A stretch of 64,000 bases of DNA from Bacteroidales bacterium (GTDB lineage: Bacteria > Bacteroidota > Bacteroidia > Bacteroidales > WCHB1-69), in the NCBI GenBank assembly GCA_017554325.1, contig JAFZIP010000006.1:62001-126000 (forward strand). Direction: 5' to 3'. Below are positions 40,339 through 50,239 of this stretch, one piece after another. The notes below the pieces were generated by a model. It did not search any database. It saw only the letters and a list, made by a program, of their open reading frames with translations, and was not told the DNA's origin. The position numbers and the translations under genes were made by a program. Position 1 is the stretch's first letter, and every line of letters begins with the position of its first letter.

Positions 40339-41202
40339 ATGCTAGACATGATTACATCAGAAAAAGACATGCCCACATGGGCGGAACTGAAAGAAATGAT
40401 TCTGGAAACCTCACGCCAAATGCGCGAAAACGAGCGACAACGCAAAGAAGAGCTAAAGCGTCTGAAAATGAAATGGGAGGAGGATTGGAAACGCGAAGAA
40501 GAGAAGCAGAAGCGCAAAGAGGAGGAAGAGCAGAAACGCAGAGAGGAGGAGGAAAAGCGCAGAGAGGAGGAGGAAAAGCGCAGAGAGGAGGAGCAGAAAC
40601 GCAGAGAGGAGGAGGATCTGAAACGTAGGGAGGAGGAAGAAAAACGCAGAGAGGAGGAGGAAAAGCGCAGAAAAGAGGAACAGAAACGCGAAGAAGAGGA
40701 ATGGAGACGCCAAAAAGAGGAATGGGCCCAGGAAAGGAAAGCGTTCCACAAGGAGACGGTGGATTTGAGAAACCAATTCTTTTCGCAGTCGGGCCACATC
40801 TTGGAGGGTTTGATGGAGTATCCATCCCTGAAGATGTTCCAAGAGCGCGGCTACAACATCCACCACTGCTGGAAGAATTACAAACGGCACAGAAAGAGCA
40901 CTGGGCTGAAAGCCGAATACGATCTTGTGTTAGTGGACGACACCATCGCCATTGTGGTGGAGGTGAAAATCAACTGCACCAAGGGCGACATCGACCATTT
41001 CATCCAACAAATGGGCTATTTCAAGGAACTGAGCCCAGAGTATGCACACAAAGAGATACTTGCGGCTGTGGCTGCCATAAACTATGATCGCGAATCGGAC
41101 AAGTATGCACACGAAAAAGGCCTCTTCGTCATCCGCGTGGATGAATACGAAGACTTGTTCACCCTTGACCCGTCCGACAACGATACACTACTGAGGTTTT
41201 GA
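40339..41202 (+). CDS. Heptad-repeat coiled-coil protein with PD-(D/E)XK-like C-terminus
   Basis: A 287-residue protein. Residues ~35-130 are a highly charged coiled coil built from a seven-residue unit KRREEEE, encoded by 21-bp tandem repeats. The C-terminal ~130 residues contain EYDLVLVD-x-(n)-VVEVKINC, the D...ExK pattern of restriction-like nuclease folds, as in DUF3782-type proteins of Bacteroidetes; catalysis is unproven. It sits between two copies of a PorV/PorQ-family 3' end, so it probably arrived as an insertion. Confidence 0.72.
   Translation: MLDMITSEKDMPTWAELKEMILETSRQMRENERQRKEELKRLKMKWEEDWKREEEKQKRKEEEEQKRREEEEKRREEEEKRREEEQKRREEEDLKRREEEEKRREEEEKRRKEEQKREEEEWRRQKEEWAQERKAFHKETVDLRNQFFSQSGHILEGLMEYPSLKMFQERGYNIHHCWKNYKRHRKSTGLKAEYDLVLVDDTIAIVVEVKINCTKGDIDHFIQQMGYFKELSPEYAHKEILAAVAAINYDRESDKYAHEKGLFVIRVDEYEDLFTLDPSDNDTLLRF
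40507..40703 (+). repeat. 21-bp tandem repeats encoding coiled-coil heptads
   Basis: About eight to nine units of the type CGCAGAGAGGAGGAGgaaaag, each exactly one heptad, some changed to gaa/cag or with one extra codon. Copy number could change by slippage without breaking the frame. Confidence 0.82.
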
Positions 41203-41230
41203 GGTTGGGAGGAATGGGGAATAAGACATT

Positions 41231-42313
41231 CTATTGTTTCTTGAACCTGTCAATCGCCACCTTAAGGGAGATAATGTGCGAATATTGGGCAATAGAGATG
41301 TCGCCAAGGTCGGTGAAGGCGTAGTCGATGGAGACGATGTTCTTGATGCACACCCCTACCCCAAGGTTGATTTGCAGGGTGGTTTTCTTCTTGCCATCAA
41401 AGTCAGGCTCCTGCTGGAAGTTGCCGATGCCGGCACGCAGGGCCACAATCTTCTTGTAGCCGAACTCCATACCAAAATGCGGGTCCATGCTCAGCACATT
41501 GCTTTTTATCAATGTGTTACGTTTCCCATCAAACGTGCAATCCAAACCCAAGGCAAACGTGGCGTTGAAACCCTTGCCCAACTCCACATACTTACCCGCA
41601 CCCAACATCAGCGAAGGCATAGTCAGTTCCAGCTCATTCTCGGGAATCTCGTTGCCTGTCTGCTGGAACACGTCGATAATCTGGTCGGTCAGCTGATAGC
41701 TCCACGCATTGAAGGTGGAGGTACCGTCGCGCAGCATGGCACCGGCCTGCCAGCCTTTGTGGTTGTACTGCAGGCCGAAGTCCAGCCCGAAGCCCCACGC
41801 GTGCGCAAACTTGCCGATATTGCGGTATATGATTTTCGCGTTGGCACCGAGCGCCAAGCCCGGCACCTTCTCGAAATTGTAAGCGTAGCTTAGCAACAGT
41901 GCATTATCCGAGGCGGAGAAGTAGGAGATCCGGTCATAATCCACATTGCCTTGCGCGTCGATCAGCTCCGTGGTGTTCATGATGTTATCGACACCAAAGC
42001 GGATATAGGAAAGCGCTACGTTGGAGCGGTCGTCAATCTTGAAGCCGATGCCGGCGTAGTCGTACTTGGCCACGCCCGCGAAGTACTCGGCGTGCATGAG
42101 CGAGAGCTGGTATTTCTTGTCCATGCGGCTCAATCCGGCGGGATTCCAGTAGGCAGCGGTAACATCGTCGGAGATGGCGCACATGGTGTTTGCCATAGCC
42201 AACCCGCGCGCCCCGATGCCCAGCGAGAGAAACTCGTTGCTGTACTTGCTCTGGGCGTTGGCACCGAGCACTGCCATCAGCAGAACTATGGATATGAGCA
42301 GGTGTTTTTTCAT
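41231..42313 (-). CDS. PorV/PorQ-family outer-membrane barrel (T9SS-linked)
   Basis: 360 residues from ATG 42,313; the frame is open 57 codons further up inside rlmL, but a clean signal peptide (MKKHLLISIVLL ... GANAQ) sets the start. The segment SLGIGARGLAMANTMCAISDDVTAAYWNPAGLS is typical of the PorV/PorQ family of 14-strand barrels (quoted here only in part as GARGLAMANT and YWNPAGLS). PorV shuttles type IX cargo; PorQ and others have less clear roles, and I cannot separate them here. Its ATG overlaps the rlmL stop (ATGA), implying coupled translation. Its last 27 codons are duplicated at 40,129-40,215. Confidence 0.82.
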   Translation of the reverse strand: MKKHLLISIVLLMAVLGANAQSKYSNEFLSLGIGARGLAMANTMCAISDDVTAAYWNPAGLSRMDKKYQLSLMHAEYFAGVAKYDYAGIGFKIDDRSNVALSYIRFGVDNIMNTTELIDAQGNVDYDRISYFSASDNALLLSYAYNFEKVPGLALGANAKIIYRNIGKFAHAWGFGLDFGLQYNHKGWQAGAMLRDGTSTFNAWSYQLTDQIIDVFQQTGNEIPENELELTMPSLMLGAGKYVELGKGFNATFALGLDCTFDGKRNTLIKSNVLSMDPHFGMEFGYKKIVALRAGIGNFQQEPDFDGKKKTTLQINLGVGVCIKNIVSIDYAFTDLGDISIAQYSHIISLKVAIDRFKKQ

Positions 42314-43482
42314 TCGTCCGCGTTTTTCTTGTTTTTCACGAAGCTCTTGTGGTCGCCGGCAAACAGGTCGTAACCCAAGAACCTGCACTCCAAAGGGCCG
42401 TTGAAGAGCTTGGCTTTCATGCTCGGCTTCAGCCCCACATGTTTCAGGGCATCCATATCCGAACTTATGACAAACGCACGACATCCCGAAAAATTGTTTT
42501 TCAGCGAATCCCCGATCTCGGAATAGAACTCATTCAGATCGTCCACGGCCAATCGTTCGCCGTAGGGCGGGTTCATCATCACGAGCGCGGGCTTGCGCGC
42601 GGGCGTGACCTGGCGCATGTCCTTCTGCCGCAAGCTGATGAAATCCTCCAAGCGTGCCTTGCGGATGTTGGTCTCGGCAATCTCCAAGAATCTCGGATTG
42701 ATGTCGGAACCGTAGAAATCGACCTGCACATCATCTTTGATCCTGGCCTCGCGGCGGATCTGTTTCCAGCGTTCTTCATCAAACGTCTTCCAATAGCAGA
42801 AGCCATAATTGCGTCTATAGAAGCCAGCCGGAATGTTCAGCGCTTGCATGGCGGCCTCAATCAGGATGGTACCGCCGCCGCACATGGGGTCAATGAGATC
42901 GCAATCGGCCTTCCAGCCGCTGAGTTTGAGCATGGCCGCGGCCACCACCTCGTTGATGGGCGCAGGATGGTTCTGCACCTTGTAGCCGCGCTTGTGCAGC
43001 GATTCGCCGGAGCTATCCAGAAACAGCTGCGCCTCGTTTTTATAGACATGCAAATGCAGTTGCAGGTCGGGGGCTTCCTTGTCCACCGAAGGACGACGCC
43101 CGCACCTATCGCGAAAGCGGTCGCACACCGCATCTTTGGCTAACACGGAAGCGTACAAGGGAGTTTTGAATATCGTGTCTGCAATAGTGGCGTGCACGGC
43201 CAGTGTGTTGTCGGGGCCCATGAACTTTTCCGCCGGGAAATCAAAAACCTGCTCGTAAAACTGGCGGTTGTTGGTGAATGTGAACTTCTTTTGGAGCCAG
43301 AGGATACGCAGCGCCAATCGAGAATAGTAGTTGGCACGGTACAACATATCCCGGTCGCCCTCGAAAGAGACCGACCGGCTCAGCACCTTGCAGTTGCGCG
43401 CGCCCAGAGCGGCCAGTTCCTCGGCCAAAAGCGGCTCAATTCCCGCAAATGTCTTGGCCACATAATATTGCGTGTTTTCCAT
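42310..43482 (-). CDS. rlmL: 23S rRNA (guanine-N2)-methyltransferase, RlmL-like
   Basis: About 390 residues from MENTQYY (ATG 43,482; a Met two codons earlier is also possible). The N-terminal THUMP domain (residues ~5-160) binds RNA; the methylase part has MCGGGTILIEAAM (SAM site) and MNPPYGERL (catalytic motif IV). The C-terminal RlmK half of the E. coli enzyme is absent, as in most Bacteroidetes. It should modify a guanine of 23S rRNA. Confidence 0.85.
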   Translation of the reverse strand: MENTQYYVAKTFAGIEPLLAEELAALGARNCKVLSRSVSFEGDRDMLYRANYYSRLALRILWLQKKFTFTNNRQFYEQVFDFPAEKFMGPDNTLAVHATIADTIFKTPLYASVLAKDAVCDRFRDRCGRRPSVDKEAPDLQLHLHVYKNEAQLFLDSSGESLHKRGYKVQNHPAPINEVVAAAMLKLSGWKADCDLIDPMCGGGTILIEAAMQALNIPAGFYRRNYGFCYWKTFDEERWKQIRREARIKDDVQVDFYGSDINPRFLEIAETNIRKARLEDFISLRQKDMRQVTPARKPALVMMNPPYGERLAVDDLNEFYSEIGDSLKNNFSGCRAFVISSDMDALKHVGLKPSMKAKLFNGPLECRFLGYDLFAGDHKSFVKNKKNADE

Positions 43483-43499
43483 AATCATATTTTCGGCTG

Positions 43500-43515
43500 C
43501 AAAAATACAAAAATA
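43500..43515 (-). promoter_or_regulatory. Overlapping -7 boxes upstream of rlmL
   Basis: Two minus-strand TATTTTTG boxes in tandem (43,500-43,507 and 43,508-43,515), 17 and 25 bp before ATG 43,482. Confidence 0.6.
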
Positions 43516-43677
43516 GTCTCCATAAACATAAAAAGCAGCAAACACGAAAAAAAAGTAACAAGGCTTGCAATTTTTTTAGAATTCATACGTTAATATTTTA
43601 ATTTGGCATTCTATGTAATCAATGCATAAAAAAAATAATAATAGTGTAAAAATATAAAAATCAAATAATTATATATT

Positions 43678-44454
43678 ATGAATAAAAGTATGAACAAGAT
43701 TATTTTAGTGGATGACAGTGAGAATCTTCGTAATGTCATCAAAGATTATTTGGAAATCAAAGGGTATTCCGTATGGGATTTCAAGGACATGGATGCGGCT
43801 GCAAAGTCGCTCAACACACTCCCCTTCGATCTGTGTGTCATTGATCTGAACATGCGCAGCAGTGACAGTTTCGCATTGTTGCAATACATCCGCAAATACG
43901 ACAAACGGCTCCCAGTCGTCATCTTGTCCGACAATGACAGCAAAGACGAACGCATCAAGGGTTTCAAGTTGGGTTGTGACGACTTCCTCACCAAGCCGTT
44001 CAGCATTGAAGAGTTGGAACTGCGTATCAGGGCCATCCTGAACCGGAGTCTCATGGGCGGCGCACCCAACAACAACATTTACGAAGAGAAGGTCTATAAA
44101 TTGGGCAATTTCATATTCAATTTCAGCGACATGCAGCTGATTCACCCCAAGGCCACGCGCACGCTCACGCGCAAGGAAGCCGAATTGCTTAAGCTGCTCT
44201 GCGACCATAAAAACAAGCTCATCCCGAGAGAAATCATTTTGAAGGAAGTCTGGGGTGACGAGGATCACGCCGTGGGCAGAAGCATGGATGTCTTCCTCAC
44301 CAAACTTCGTTCCTATCTGCTCATCGACGATGAGGGACATTTGGCACCCAAGGAGAAAGGCAAACGTAAAGTGACTTACATCGGCAACTACGAGCCGCTT
44401 GTAGAGATTGTCAACGTTCACGGCACAGGCTTCATGCTCAAAATCAAAGAATAA
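43678..44454 (+). CDS. OmpR/PhoB-family response regulator
   Basis: A 258-residue protein. The receiver domain has the acid pair LVDDS, phospho-acceptor Asp in CVIDLNMR and the Lys in TKPFS; a winged-helix DNA-binding domain follows (TLTRKEAELLKLLCDH, then RSMDVFLTKLRSYL). No histidine kinase gene is adjacent. The gene ends 17 bp before pyrF and may be co-transcribed with it. Such RprY-like orphan regulators are common in Bacteroidetes; target genes unknown. Confidence 0.9.
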   Translation: MNKSMNKIILVDDSENLRNVIKDYLEIKGYSVWDFKDMDAAAKSLNTLPFDLCVIDLNMRSSDSFALLQYIRKYDKRLPVVILSDNDSKDERIKGFKLGCDDFLTKPFSIEELELRIRAILNRSLMGGAPNNNIYEEKVYKLGNFIFNFSDMQLIHPKATRTLTRKEAELLKLLCDHKNKLIPREIILKEVWGDEDHAVGRSMDVFLTKLRSYLLIDDEGHLAPKEKGKRKVTYIGNYEPLVEIVNVHGTGFMLKIKE

Positions 44455-44471
44455 TTTTACTACATTATAAT

Positions 44472-45332
44472 ATGATTATTGACAAACTCTTTGAAAAAGT
44501 AGCCCTCAACGGACACGTGTGTGTAGGGCTAGATACTGACTATTCTTATCTGCCGGCTGCTATGGCCGCTCAACATCCCGACATTGAGGATGGTCTTTTT
44601 GCCTTCAACAAGGGCATCATCGACGCCACTTTGGACGTAGCGGCCTGCTACAAAGTACAGATTGCCTATTATGAATCCTACGGCATTGCGGGCCTGCGTG
44701 CGTATCAGAAAACGCTGGCCTACCTGCGTGAAAAGAAGGCGGTCATCATCGCCGACATCAAGCGCGGCGACATTGCCAAAACCGCAGAAATGTATGCCAA
44801 GGCACACTTCACAGGCGATTTCGAAGCCGACTTCATCACTTTGAGCCCATACATGGGACTGGACAGTCTGTCTCCCTATCTTCCCTACTTCGAGAAAAAT
44901 GAGAAAGGTGCGTTTGTGCTCATCCGCACTTCCAACGAGGGAGCCAAAGACATTGAGTACCTGCCCACGGAGAATAATCAACGCGTATATCATGTTGTGG
45001 GAAAGAAGATCAATGAGATGGGCAAGCCTTATATCGGCCAGTGCGGATTTTCCAGCATCGGCGGCGTAATGGGCTGCACCCACGCGGATGAGGCTTCGGA
45101 AATCCGTGCCATGCTGGACAGCACCTTCTTCCTGATCCCGGGTTACGGCGCTCAGGGCGGCAAGGCTGAAGATATCGCCAAGTACCTGCGCGACGGCAAC
45201 GGCGGCGTGGTCAACTCCTCCAGAGGCATCCTGCTGGCCTATCGCAAACAGGAGCACGGCGAAGAGGACTTTGCCGGCTGTGCCAGAAACGAAGCCATCC
45301 GCATGCGCGACGACATCAGACGTTTTTGCTGA
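44472..45332 (+). CDS. pyrF: Orotidine 5'-phosphate decarboxylase
   Basis: A 286-residue protein of the type 2 subfamily. The catalytic loop IIADIKRGDIAKTAEMY contains the D-x-K-x-x-D residues. It converts OMP to UMP, the last step of de novo pyrimidine synthesis. First of three pyr genes in a row. Confidence 0.93.
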   Translation: MIIDKLFEKVALNGHVCVGLDTDYSYLPAAMAAQHPDIEDGLFAFNKGIIDATLDVAACYKVQIAYYESYGIAGLRAYQKTLAYLREKKAVIIADIKRGDIAKTAEMYAKAHFTGDFEADFITLSPYMGLDSLSPYLPYFEKNEKGAFVLIRTSNEGAKDIEYLPTENNQRVYHVVGKKINEMGKPYIGQCGFSSIGGVMGCTHADEASEIRAMLDSTFFLIPGYGAQGGKAEDIAKYLRDGNGGVVNSSRGILLAYRKQEHGEEDFAGCARNEAIRMRDDIRRFC

Positions 45333-45365
45333 TCTCTAATCTCTAATCTCTCATCTCTAATCTTT
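45333..45365 (+). repeat. TCTCTAA short tandem repeats between pyrF and pyrK
   Basis: Four near-identical steps of TCTCTAATC between the pyrF stop and the pyrK start. Related steps occur at 58,745-58,820. Confidence 0.6.
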
Positions 45366-45371
45366 TATCGC

Positions 45372-46106
45372 ATGGAATACTTCGACAGTATCGTATTAGC
45401 TCAGTTCCAGCTTACGGAAGATATCTTCGTCCTGACCGTGGAACGCAAGGGTGCTCCAGCGGCGGCTGGACAATTTTTCATGCTCAAGTGCTGGGACAGG
45501 GAGCTGACATTGATGCGCCCCATCAGCATTTTCGAGGCGGAAGAGGACACGTTGAGTTTCATGTACCGTGTGGTGGGCGAAGGCACGCGCAAGCTGGCGG
45601 AGCTGAAAGCCGGCGACACCATCAGTCTGCTGGGCGCGTTGGGCACTGGCTATCCGATTGGAGAGATGCACGGCAAGGTGGCCCTCGTGGGCGGCGGGCT
45701 CGGAATTCCGCCCCTGTGCCAAACCGCCAAGGAACTGACCCAACATGGCGTGCAGGTAGATGCCTACATCGGGTTCCGCGACCAATTGTTCGCCGTGGAA
45801 GATTTCGAGCCCCACTGCCAGAGCATCTTCATTTCCACGGAAACCGGTTCGGAAGGATACAAAGGCTTCATCACCGACCTGCTGAAACCGGAGCAATACG
45901 ATGCCGTGTTCACCTGCGGCCCGGAAGTGATGATGCGCAAGGTGGCGGCTCTATGTGCAGAGAAGCAGACCGCATGCTGGTGTTCCATGGAGCATCGTAT
46001 GGCCTGTGGCATCGGCGCCTGCTTGGGCTGCAGTATCCGCACCACCGAAGGCATGAAGCGCGTCTGCAAGGACGGACCAGTGTTCCCATCCAAAATCATT
46101 TTCTAA
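45372..46106 (+). CDS. pyrK: Dihydroorotate dehydrogenase electron-transfer subunit
   Basis: A 244-residue protein. An FAD-binding part (GQFFMLKCWD, MRPISIF) precedes an NAD-binding part (VALVGGGLGIPPL), and the C-terminus has the 2Fe-2S cysteines in CSMEHRMACGIGACLGC and RVCKDGPVF. It passes electrons from the PyrD subunit to NAD+. pyrD follows after 24 bp. Confidence 0.93.
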   Translation: MEYFDSIVLAQFQLTEDIFVLTVERKGAPAAAGQFFMLKCWDRELTLMRPISIFEAEEDTLSFMYRVVGEGTRKLAELKAGDTISLLGALGTGYPIGEMHGKVALVGGGLGIPPLCQTAKELTQHGVQVDAYIGFRDQLFAVEDFEPHCQSIFISTETGSEGYKGFITDLLKPEQYDAVFTCGPEVMMRKVAALCAEKQTACWCSMEHRMACGIGACLGCSIRTTEGMKRVCKDGPVFPSKIIF

Positions 46107-46130
46107 CCTCATAATTTTTCACAGCGCGAT

Positions 46131-47030
46131 ATGACTCTCAGCACCACCATCCACGGCATAACCTTCAAGAACCCCATCATCGCGGCGTCCGGGACGTTCG
46201 GATTCGGGGAGGAATACAACGAACTGTACGACGTGAGCTGCCTGGGCGGCATCAGTTCCAAAGGACTGACCCTGCACCCCAAAGACGGCAACGAGGGCAT
46301 TCGCGTGTATGAAACGCCCGCCGGCATGATGAACAGCGTGGGACTCCAGAACCCCGGCATCGAGGCGTTCATCCGCGACGGCATCGCCAATATGCGGAAG
46401 TTCGACACCGTGCTCATCGCCAACATGGGCGGACACAGCATGGACGACTACGTTACAGGAGCCACTATGCTGTCGGAGGCTGACATTGACATGCTGGAGC
46501 TCAACATTTCCTGCCCCAACGTGAAAAGCGGCGGCATGGCCTTCGGCATCAAGGCCGAAGTTGCCCGCGAGGTGGTATCTGCCGTGCGCAAAGTGTGCAA
46601 AAAACCGCTCATCGTGAAACTGTCGCCCAACGCGGAGAACATCGTGGAGATGGCCCTCGCCTGCGAGGAAGCCGGCGCAGATGCCCTGTCACTGGTCAAC
46701 ACCTTCCAAGCCATGGCCATCGACATTCATCGTCGGAAACCCATCTTCAACAACGTGTATGCTGGGCTCTCCGGCGCCGCCATCCGTCCCATCGCGCTCC
46801 GAATGGTACATTCTGTATGCAAGCAAGTACACGTGCCCGTCATCGGCATCGGCGGCATCTACACGGCCGAAGACATCCTCGCCTTCATGATGGCCGGCGC
46901 TACCGCCGTGCAAATCGGCACCGTCAATTTCAACAACCCGCTCGCGGGCAAAGAATTGGTGGATAATCTGGTAAAACTCTGTATGCAGGAGGGTATTCAG
47001 GACATCAACGAGATTATCGGCATCATCTAA
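46131..47030 (+). CDS. pyrD: Dihydroorotate dehydrogenase, class 1B catalytic subunit
   Basis: A 299-residue flavoprotein with [26 protein letters not shown] and the active-site Cys segment [12 protein letters not shown]. Works with PyrK to oxidise dihydroorotate to orotate. Its stop overlaps by 4 bp the stop of the convergent O-antigen-ligase-like gene. Confidence 0.94.
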   Translation: MTLSTTIHGITFKNPIIAASGTFGFGEEYNELYDVSCLGGISSKGLTLHPKDGNEGIRVYETPAGMMNSVGLQNPGIEAFIRDGIANMRKFDTVLIANMGGHSMDDYVTGATMLSEADIDMLELNISCPNVKSGGMAFGIKAEVAREVVSAVRKVCKKPLIVKLSPNAENIVEMALACEEAGADALSLVNTFQAMAIDIHRRKPIFNNVYAGLSGAAIRPIALRMVHSVCKQVHVPVIGIGGIYTAEDILAFMMAGATAVQIGTVNFNNPLAGKELVDNLVKLCMQEGIQDINEIIGII

Positions 47031-48571
47031 GCGTTCGCCGCCTCATTTCTTTCCTCATTGAACAGCAACATCGGCATGACGATGGAGAAGAGCATTCTGC
47101 CCGTCTGAGTGTCAATGGTGTCTTCTACTAGCAAGGAACAAAAAACAATAATGAAGAGTGCCACGTAGATAAAGGTTATCCGTTTCCGCATCCCGAAGAA
47201 GGGATACACGAAAACAAAAATCAAAAAGGCTGCCAATAGCACGCCGCTAATCAGCCAATACGTGAGTATCTGATTGTGACAGCCACGATTGTGTCTATGC
47301 GCAATTGGAGAATCCATTCGCTCCAGTTGCCTGTCAAGTGCCGCTTTCTGGTCGCCTACCCCAACTCCCAATACCCAATTTTCAGAAATAGCACCCCATG
47401 ACGCCTTCCACAACTCCACGCGTTCCAGCAAAGAGGAACCGTTGATGGAATGGTTGAGTTTGTAGTTGGAAAAACTGAAATAGGTCTGATACAAGGCCCG
47501 GCGCAGTCCCAATGGCCGGGTATATTCCACATTGGCAATCCGCTGTTCGATGTTGTGGATATCCTTTGTGGACAAGGACATCACAGCAGCAGAATCCTTG
47601 TGCAGGCCCTTGGAGTTGAGATAGCGTATCAGCGTGGCTTCCGTCATATAATCATACGCCGTGTCGGAGCGCAAAGCCCAGGCCCGTTCCAGTTCGGGGC
47701 GGCAGACGTAGTAGTTGACCCTGTGTCCGCACTCCACCAGGCCATCGTCCACAAACGTATAGTCATGCCCCAAAGCCGTAGTTGTGGCCGTTATCGTCTT
47801 GTCGTTATCGTGATAGTAAATGTAAGTGATCCAAGTGCAATACAAAGAAAACAGACCCAGTACCAACACCAAACCGACCAGCATCAGCCATTTCTCGCGG
47901 ACATTCTTGGAGCGTACCAGCACATAAAACAGGAAAGCCACGGTGAGGATGAAGAAGAGGAGTATTCCTGTCAGGGTTTGTGCGATGAAGAGATAGACAA
48001 CCATCAGCAGCGCGTTCAGCGCATAGAGCACGCGGGCGGTGGCTCCGGTGGAAGACTTCTGGAGCATCATGCGAACACTGAGCACCAGCGCCAGCACCAC
48101 GCAGAGACTGAACCGGATGTGGTCGATGAAGAGCGAGATGGTGCGCAGGTCGCGAACCTCGTGCGTGAGCCAATAGCCTACTGAGCACACGCACGCAACG
48201 GTGGTGGCCACAATGAAGGCATGGAAGAACCAAGTCATCTCCCGACGGGAAAACGGCCTGGAACTGATAATGATAATCGGGGCGAAGAGAATCGAGAGAT
48301 TACCCAACATATACTGTCCGGCATTGTGCCAGTTGTCGGTCTTGAACAGGCCAAGACACATTACGACAAAAAGAGCGGAAAAGACCAGTCCTTGCGGATT
48401 GTGGAGCAGTCGTTCCCACTTCTCACGCCAGTTCCACTCCGCCACCCAATTGAGCAGCAACAGGAACGTGACCAGCCCCATCGCAAAATGAGACAACGGC
48501 AGAGAGGCCATGAGCACGCCCGTCGCCAACACGTAAAAACCGTGGTGTATATCCGCCCGCGAGAATACCAT
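47027..48571 (-). CDS. O-antigen-ligase-like polytopic membrane protein
   Basis: A 514-residue protein with about ten membrane segments, grouped before residue ~260 and after ~430. A large soluble loop of ~180 residues lies between, followed by GVGVGDQK and a His-rich stretch ([11 protein letters not shown]) as in the Wzy_C/WaaL family, which joins or polymerises surface polysaccharide at the periplasmic face. The start codon overlaps the protease stop (TAATG), so the two are coupled. No glycan cluster surrounds it. Confidence 0.72.
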   Translation of the reverse strand: MVFSRADIHHGFYVLATGVLMASLPLSHFAMGLVTFLLLLNWVAEWNWREKWERLLHNPQGLVFSALFVVMCLGLFKTDNWHNAGQYMLGNLSILFAPIIIISSRPFSRREMTWFFHAFIVATTVACVCSVGYWLTHEVRDLRTISLFIDHIRFSLCVVLALVLSVRMMLQKSSTGATARVLYALNALLMVVYLFIAQTLTGILLFFILTVAFLFYVLVRSKNVREKWLMLVGLVLVLGLFSLYCTWITYIYYHDNDKTITATTTALGHDYTFVDDGLVECGHRVNYYVCRPELERAWALRSDTAYDYMTEATLIRYLNSKGLHKDSAAVMSLSTKDIHNIEQRIANVEYTRPLGLRRALYQTYFSFSNYKLNHSINGSSLLERVELWKASWGAISENWVLGVGVGDQKAALDRQLERMDSPIAHRHNRGCHNQILTYWLISGVLLAAFLIFVFVYPFFGMRKRITFIYVALFIIVFCSLLVEDTIDTQTGRMLFSIVMPMLLFNEERNEAANA

Positions 48572-50208
48572 TACTTCTTCGGTGACAAGATGGAATTATA
48601 GCGTTGGGAATCCAGCAAGATGGACTTGGCCGTAGCAATATCGGGGTCTTCGCTCAACAGGTTCATGATTCTGCCTTTCTGAAAATAGTAACGCACAACA
48701 ATCTCGGAGGAAAGATAGTTGCATATTTCAGCTTTGAATTTCTGCAAATCGTTTTTCTTTTCCTCCTGCAACTCGTTCAGCAGCTGGGTATAATAGGGTT
48801 CGATGGAAGCAAACACCTTTTCCTCTTCGGCTTTTTTCTTCAGTCTCTCCAATTCCTCTTCGGTTTCTGACTTATAGGAAATATCTTTGTCCTTCAAAAA
48901 ATCCACAAATTCCGCATATAACTGGTCATCAATCTTGAACTGATCCGCTGGCAGAATGCTCTCGTGCTTAGCACGGTAATCGTTCGCAAAATCGAATATC
49001 AGGTTCTTGGATACCAGCGTAAAGAGGATATTGCTCAGCAGACTGTCTTCAGTCAGCACGTCGGGTTCCACCCCACCCTTGTCATAGACCGTTCTGCCAT
49101 TCTTGGTCTTGAACGCCACGGCCAACGAATCCGGAATCTTATAGGCTTTGGTGGTGTCGTGGTTGAAATAGTCGATATTCTGCACACAACGGCCCGAAGG
49201 GATGTAGTATTTGGAAACCGTAATCTTGAGACTGGTGTTGTAATCCAAGGGCAGCACATTCTGCACGAGACCCTTCCCGAAGGACTTTTTTCCCACAATC
49301 ACGCCCCGATCCAGATCTTGAATTGCGCCCGAAACAATCTCAGATGCGGATGCGCTATGCTCATTGACGAGCACCACGATCGGAATATTCTTGTCCGTAG
49401 CACCTGTCGGGGTTTTGAACACACGCTGTTGCTCTGGAATCTTACCCTTGGTTTCCACGATGGTCACGCCTTTATCGACAAAGAGGTTCACGATGTTGAC
49501 CGCTTCGTTCAGCAAACCACCACCATTGTTGCGAAGATCAAGAATCAGGTATTTCATGCCCTCTTCCTTGAGTTTGAGGAAGGCCTCACGCACTTCGGAT
49601 CCTGCTTTGTCAGTAAACTGGTCGAGTTTAATGTAGCCGATCTGGGCATCCAACATGCCGGAATACGGGATATTCGGTAGTTTTATCTCCTCCCGGACGA
49701 TATTGAAGGTTATGTTTTTGTTTTCTGAAGGCCGGTAAACCTCCAACACCAACGTTGAGCCGGGTTGCCCTTTCATGGCGGTGCTCACATCGGAAGACTT
49801 CTTGCCCTCCACCGTCTGACCGTTCACCTTGCGTATGATGTCGCCAGCCCGCACACCCGCCTTGGCGGAAGGGGAATTATCGTAAGGCTCCGAAATGACC
49901 ACATCCGTGCCACGTTGCATGATGAGCGCCCCGACCCCGCCGTATTGGCCGGTGGTCATCATCCGGTAATCCTCGATTTCGGATTCAGGATAGAAGACTG
50001 TATAGGGATCCAGACTCTCCAGCATGGCATCGATAGCCGTCTTGGTTAGCTGGCCCGGCGAAATCTCATCAGCATATTTCTCGTTCAACTCTTTCAGAAT
50101 CGAGACGAATATGTCCACATTCTTGGCTATCTCAAAATCATTCTGCGCCATCAAAGGGGAGAACATCAGCGTCAACCCCGTTAAAACTACAAATAATCTC
50201 TTCTTCAT
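48571..50208 (-). CDS. S41 family C-terminal processing peptidase
   Basis: 545 residues from MKKRLF (ATG 50,208), which starts a clear signal peptide (ending SPLMAQ); a Met eight codons earlier is less likely. A PDZ domain (residues ~85-165) is followed by the S41 fold with Ser in SASASEIVSGA (~287) and Lys in GKKSFGKGLVQ (~306) as the catalytic pair. Periplasmic protease of the Prc/CtpA type. Located between lepB and the O-antigen-ligase-like gene. Confidence 0.9.
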   Translation of the reverse strand: MKKRLFVVLTGLTLMFSPLMAQNDFEIAKNVDIFVSILKELNEKYADEISPGQLTKTAIDAMLESLDPYTVFYPESEIEDYRMMTTGQYGGVGALIMQRGTDVVISEPYDNSPSAKAGVRAGDIIRKVNGQTVEGKKSSDVSTAMKGQPGSTLVLEVYRPSENKNITFNIVREEIKLPNIPYSGMLDAQIGYIKLDQFTDKAGSEVREAFLKLKEEGMKYLILDLRNNGGGLLNEAVNIVNLFVDKGVTIVETKGKIPEQQRVFKTPTGATDKNIPIVVLVNEHSASASEIVSGAIQDLDRGVIVGKKSFGKGLVQNVLPLDYNTSLKITVSKYYIPSGRCVQNIDYFNHDTTKAYKIPDSLAVAFKTKNGRTVYDKGGVEPDVLTEDSLLSNILFTLVSKNLIFDFANDYRAKHESILPADQFKIDDQLYAEFVDFLKDKDISYKSETEEELERLKKKAEEEKVFASIEPYYTQLLNELQEEKKNDLQKFKAEICNYLSSEIVVRYYFQKGRIMNLLSEDPDIATAKSILLDSQRYNSILSPKK

Positions 50209-50239
50209 ATCTTGCAGTGAATATAGTTGCAATTAGAAT

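Noticed and set aside
42314-42484. N-terminal extension of the PorV/PorQ-family gene
   Set aside because: The extra 57 codons lie inside rlmL in another frame and would bury the signal peptide.
43705-44421. Minus-strand open frame opposite the response regulator
   Set aside because: The plus-strand protein has all receiver and winged-helix motifs; the antisense frame has none.
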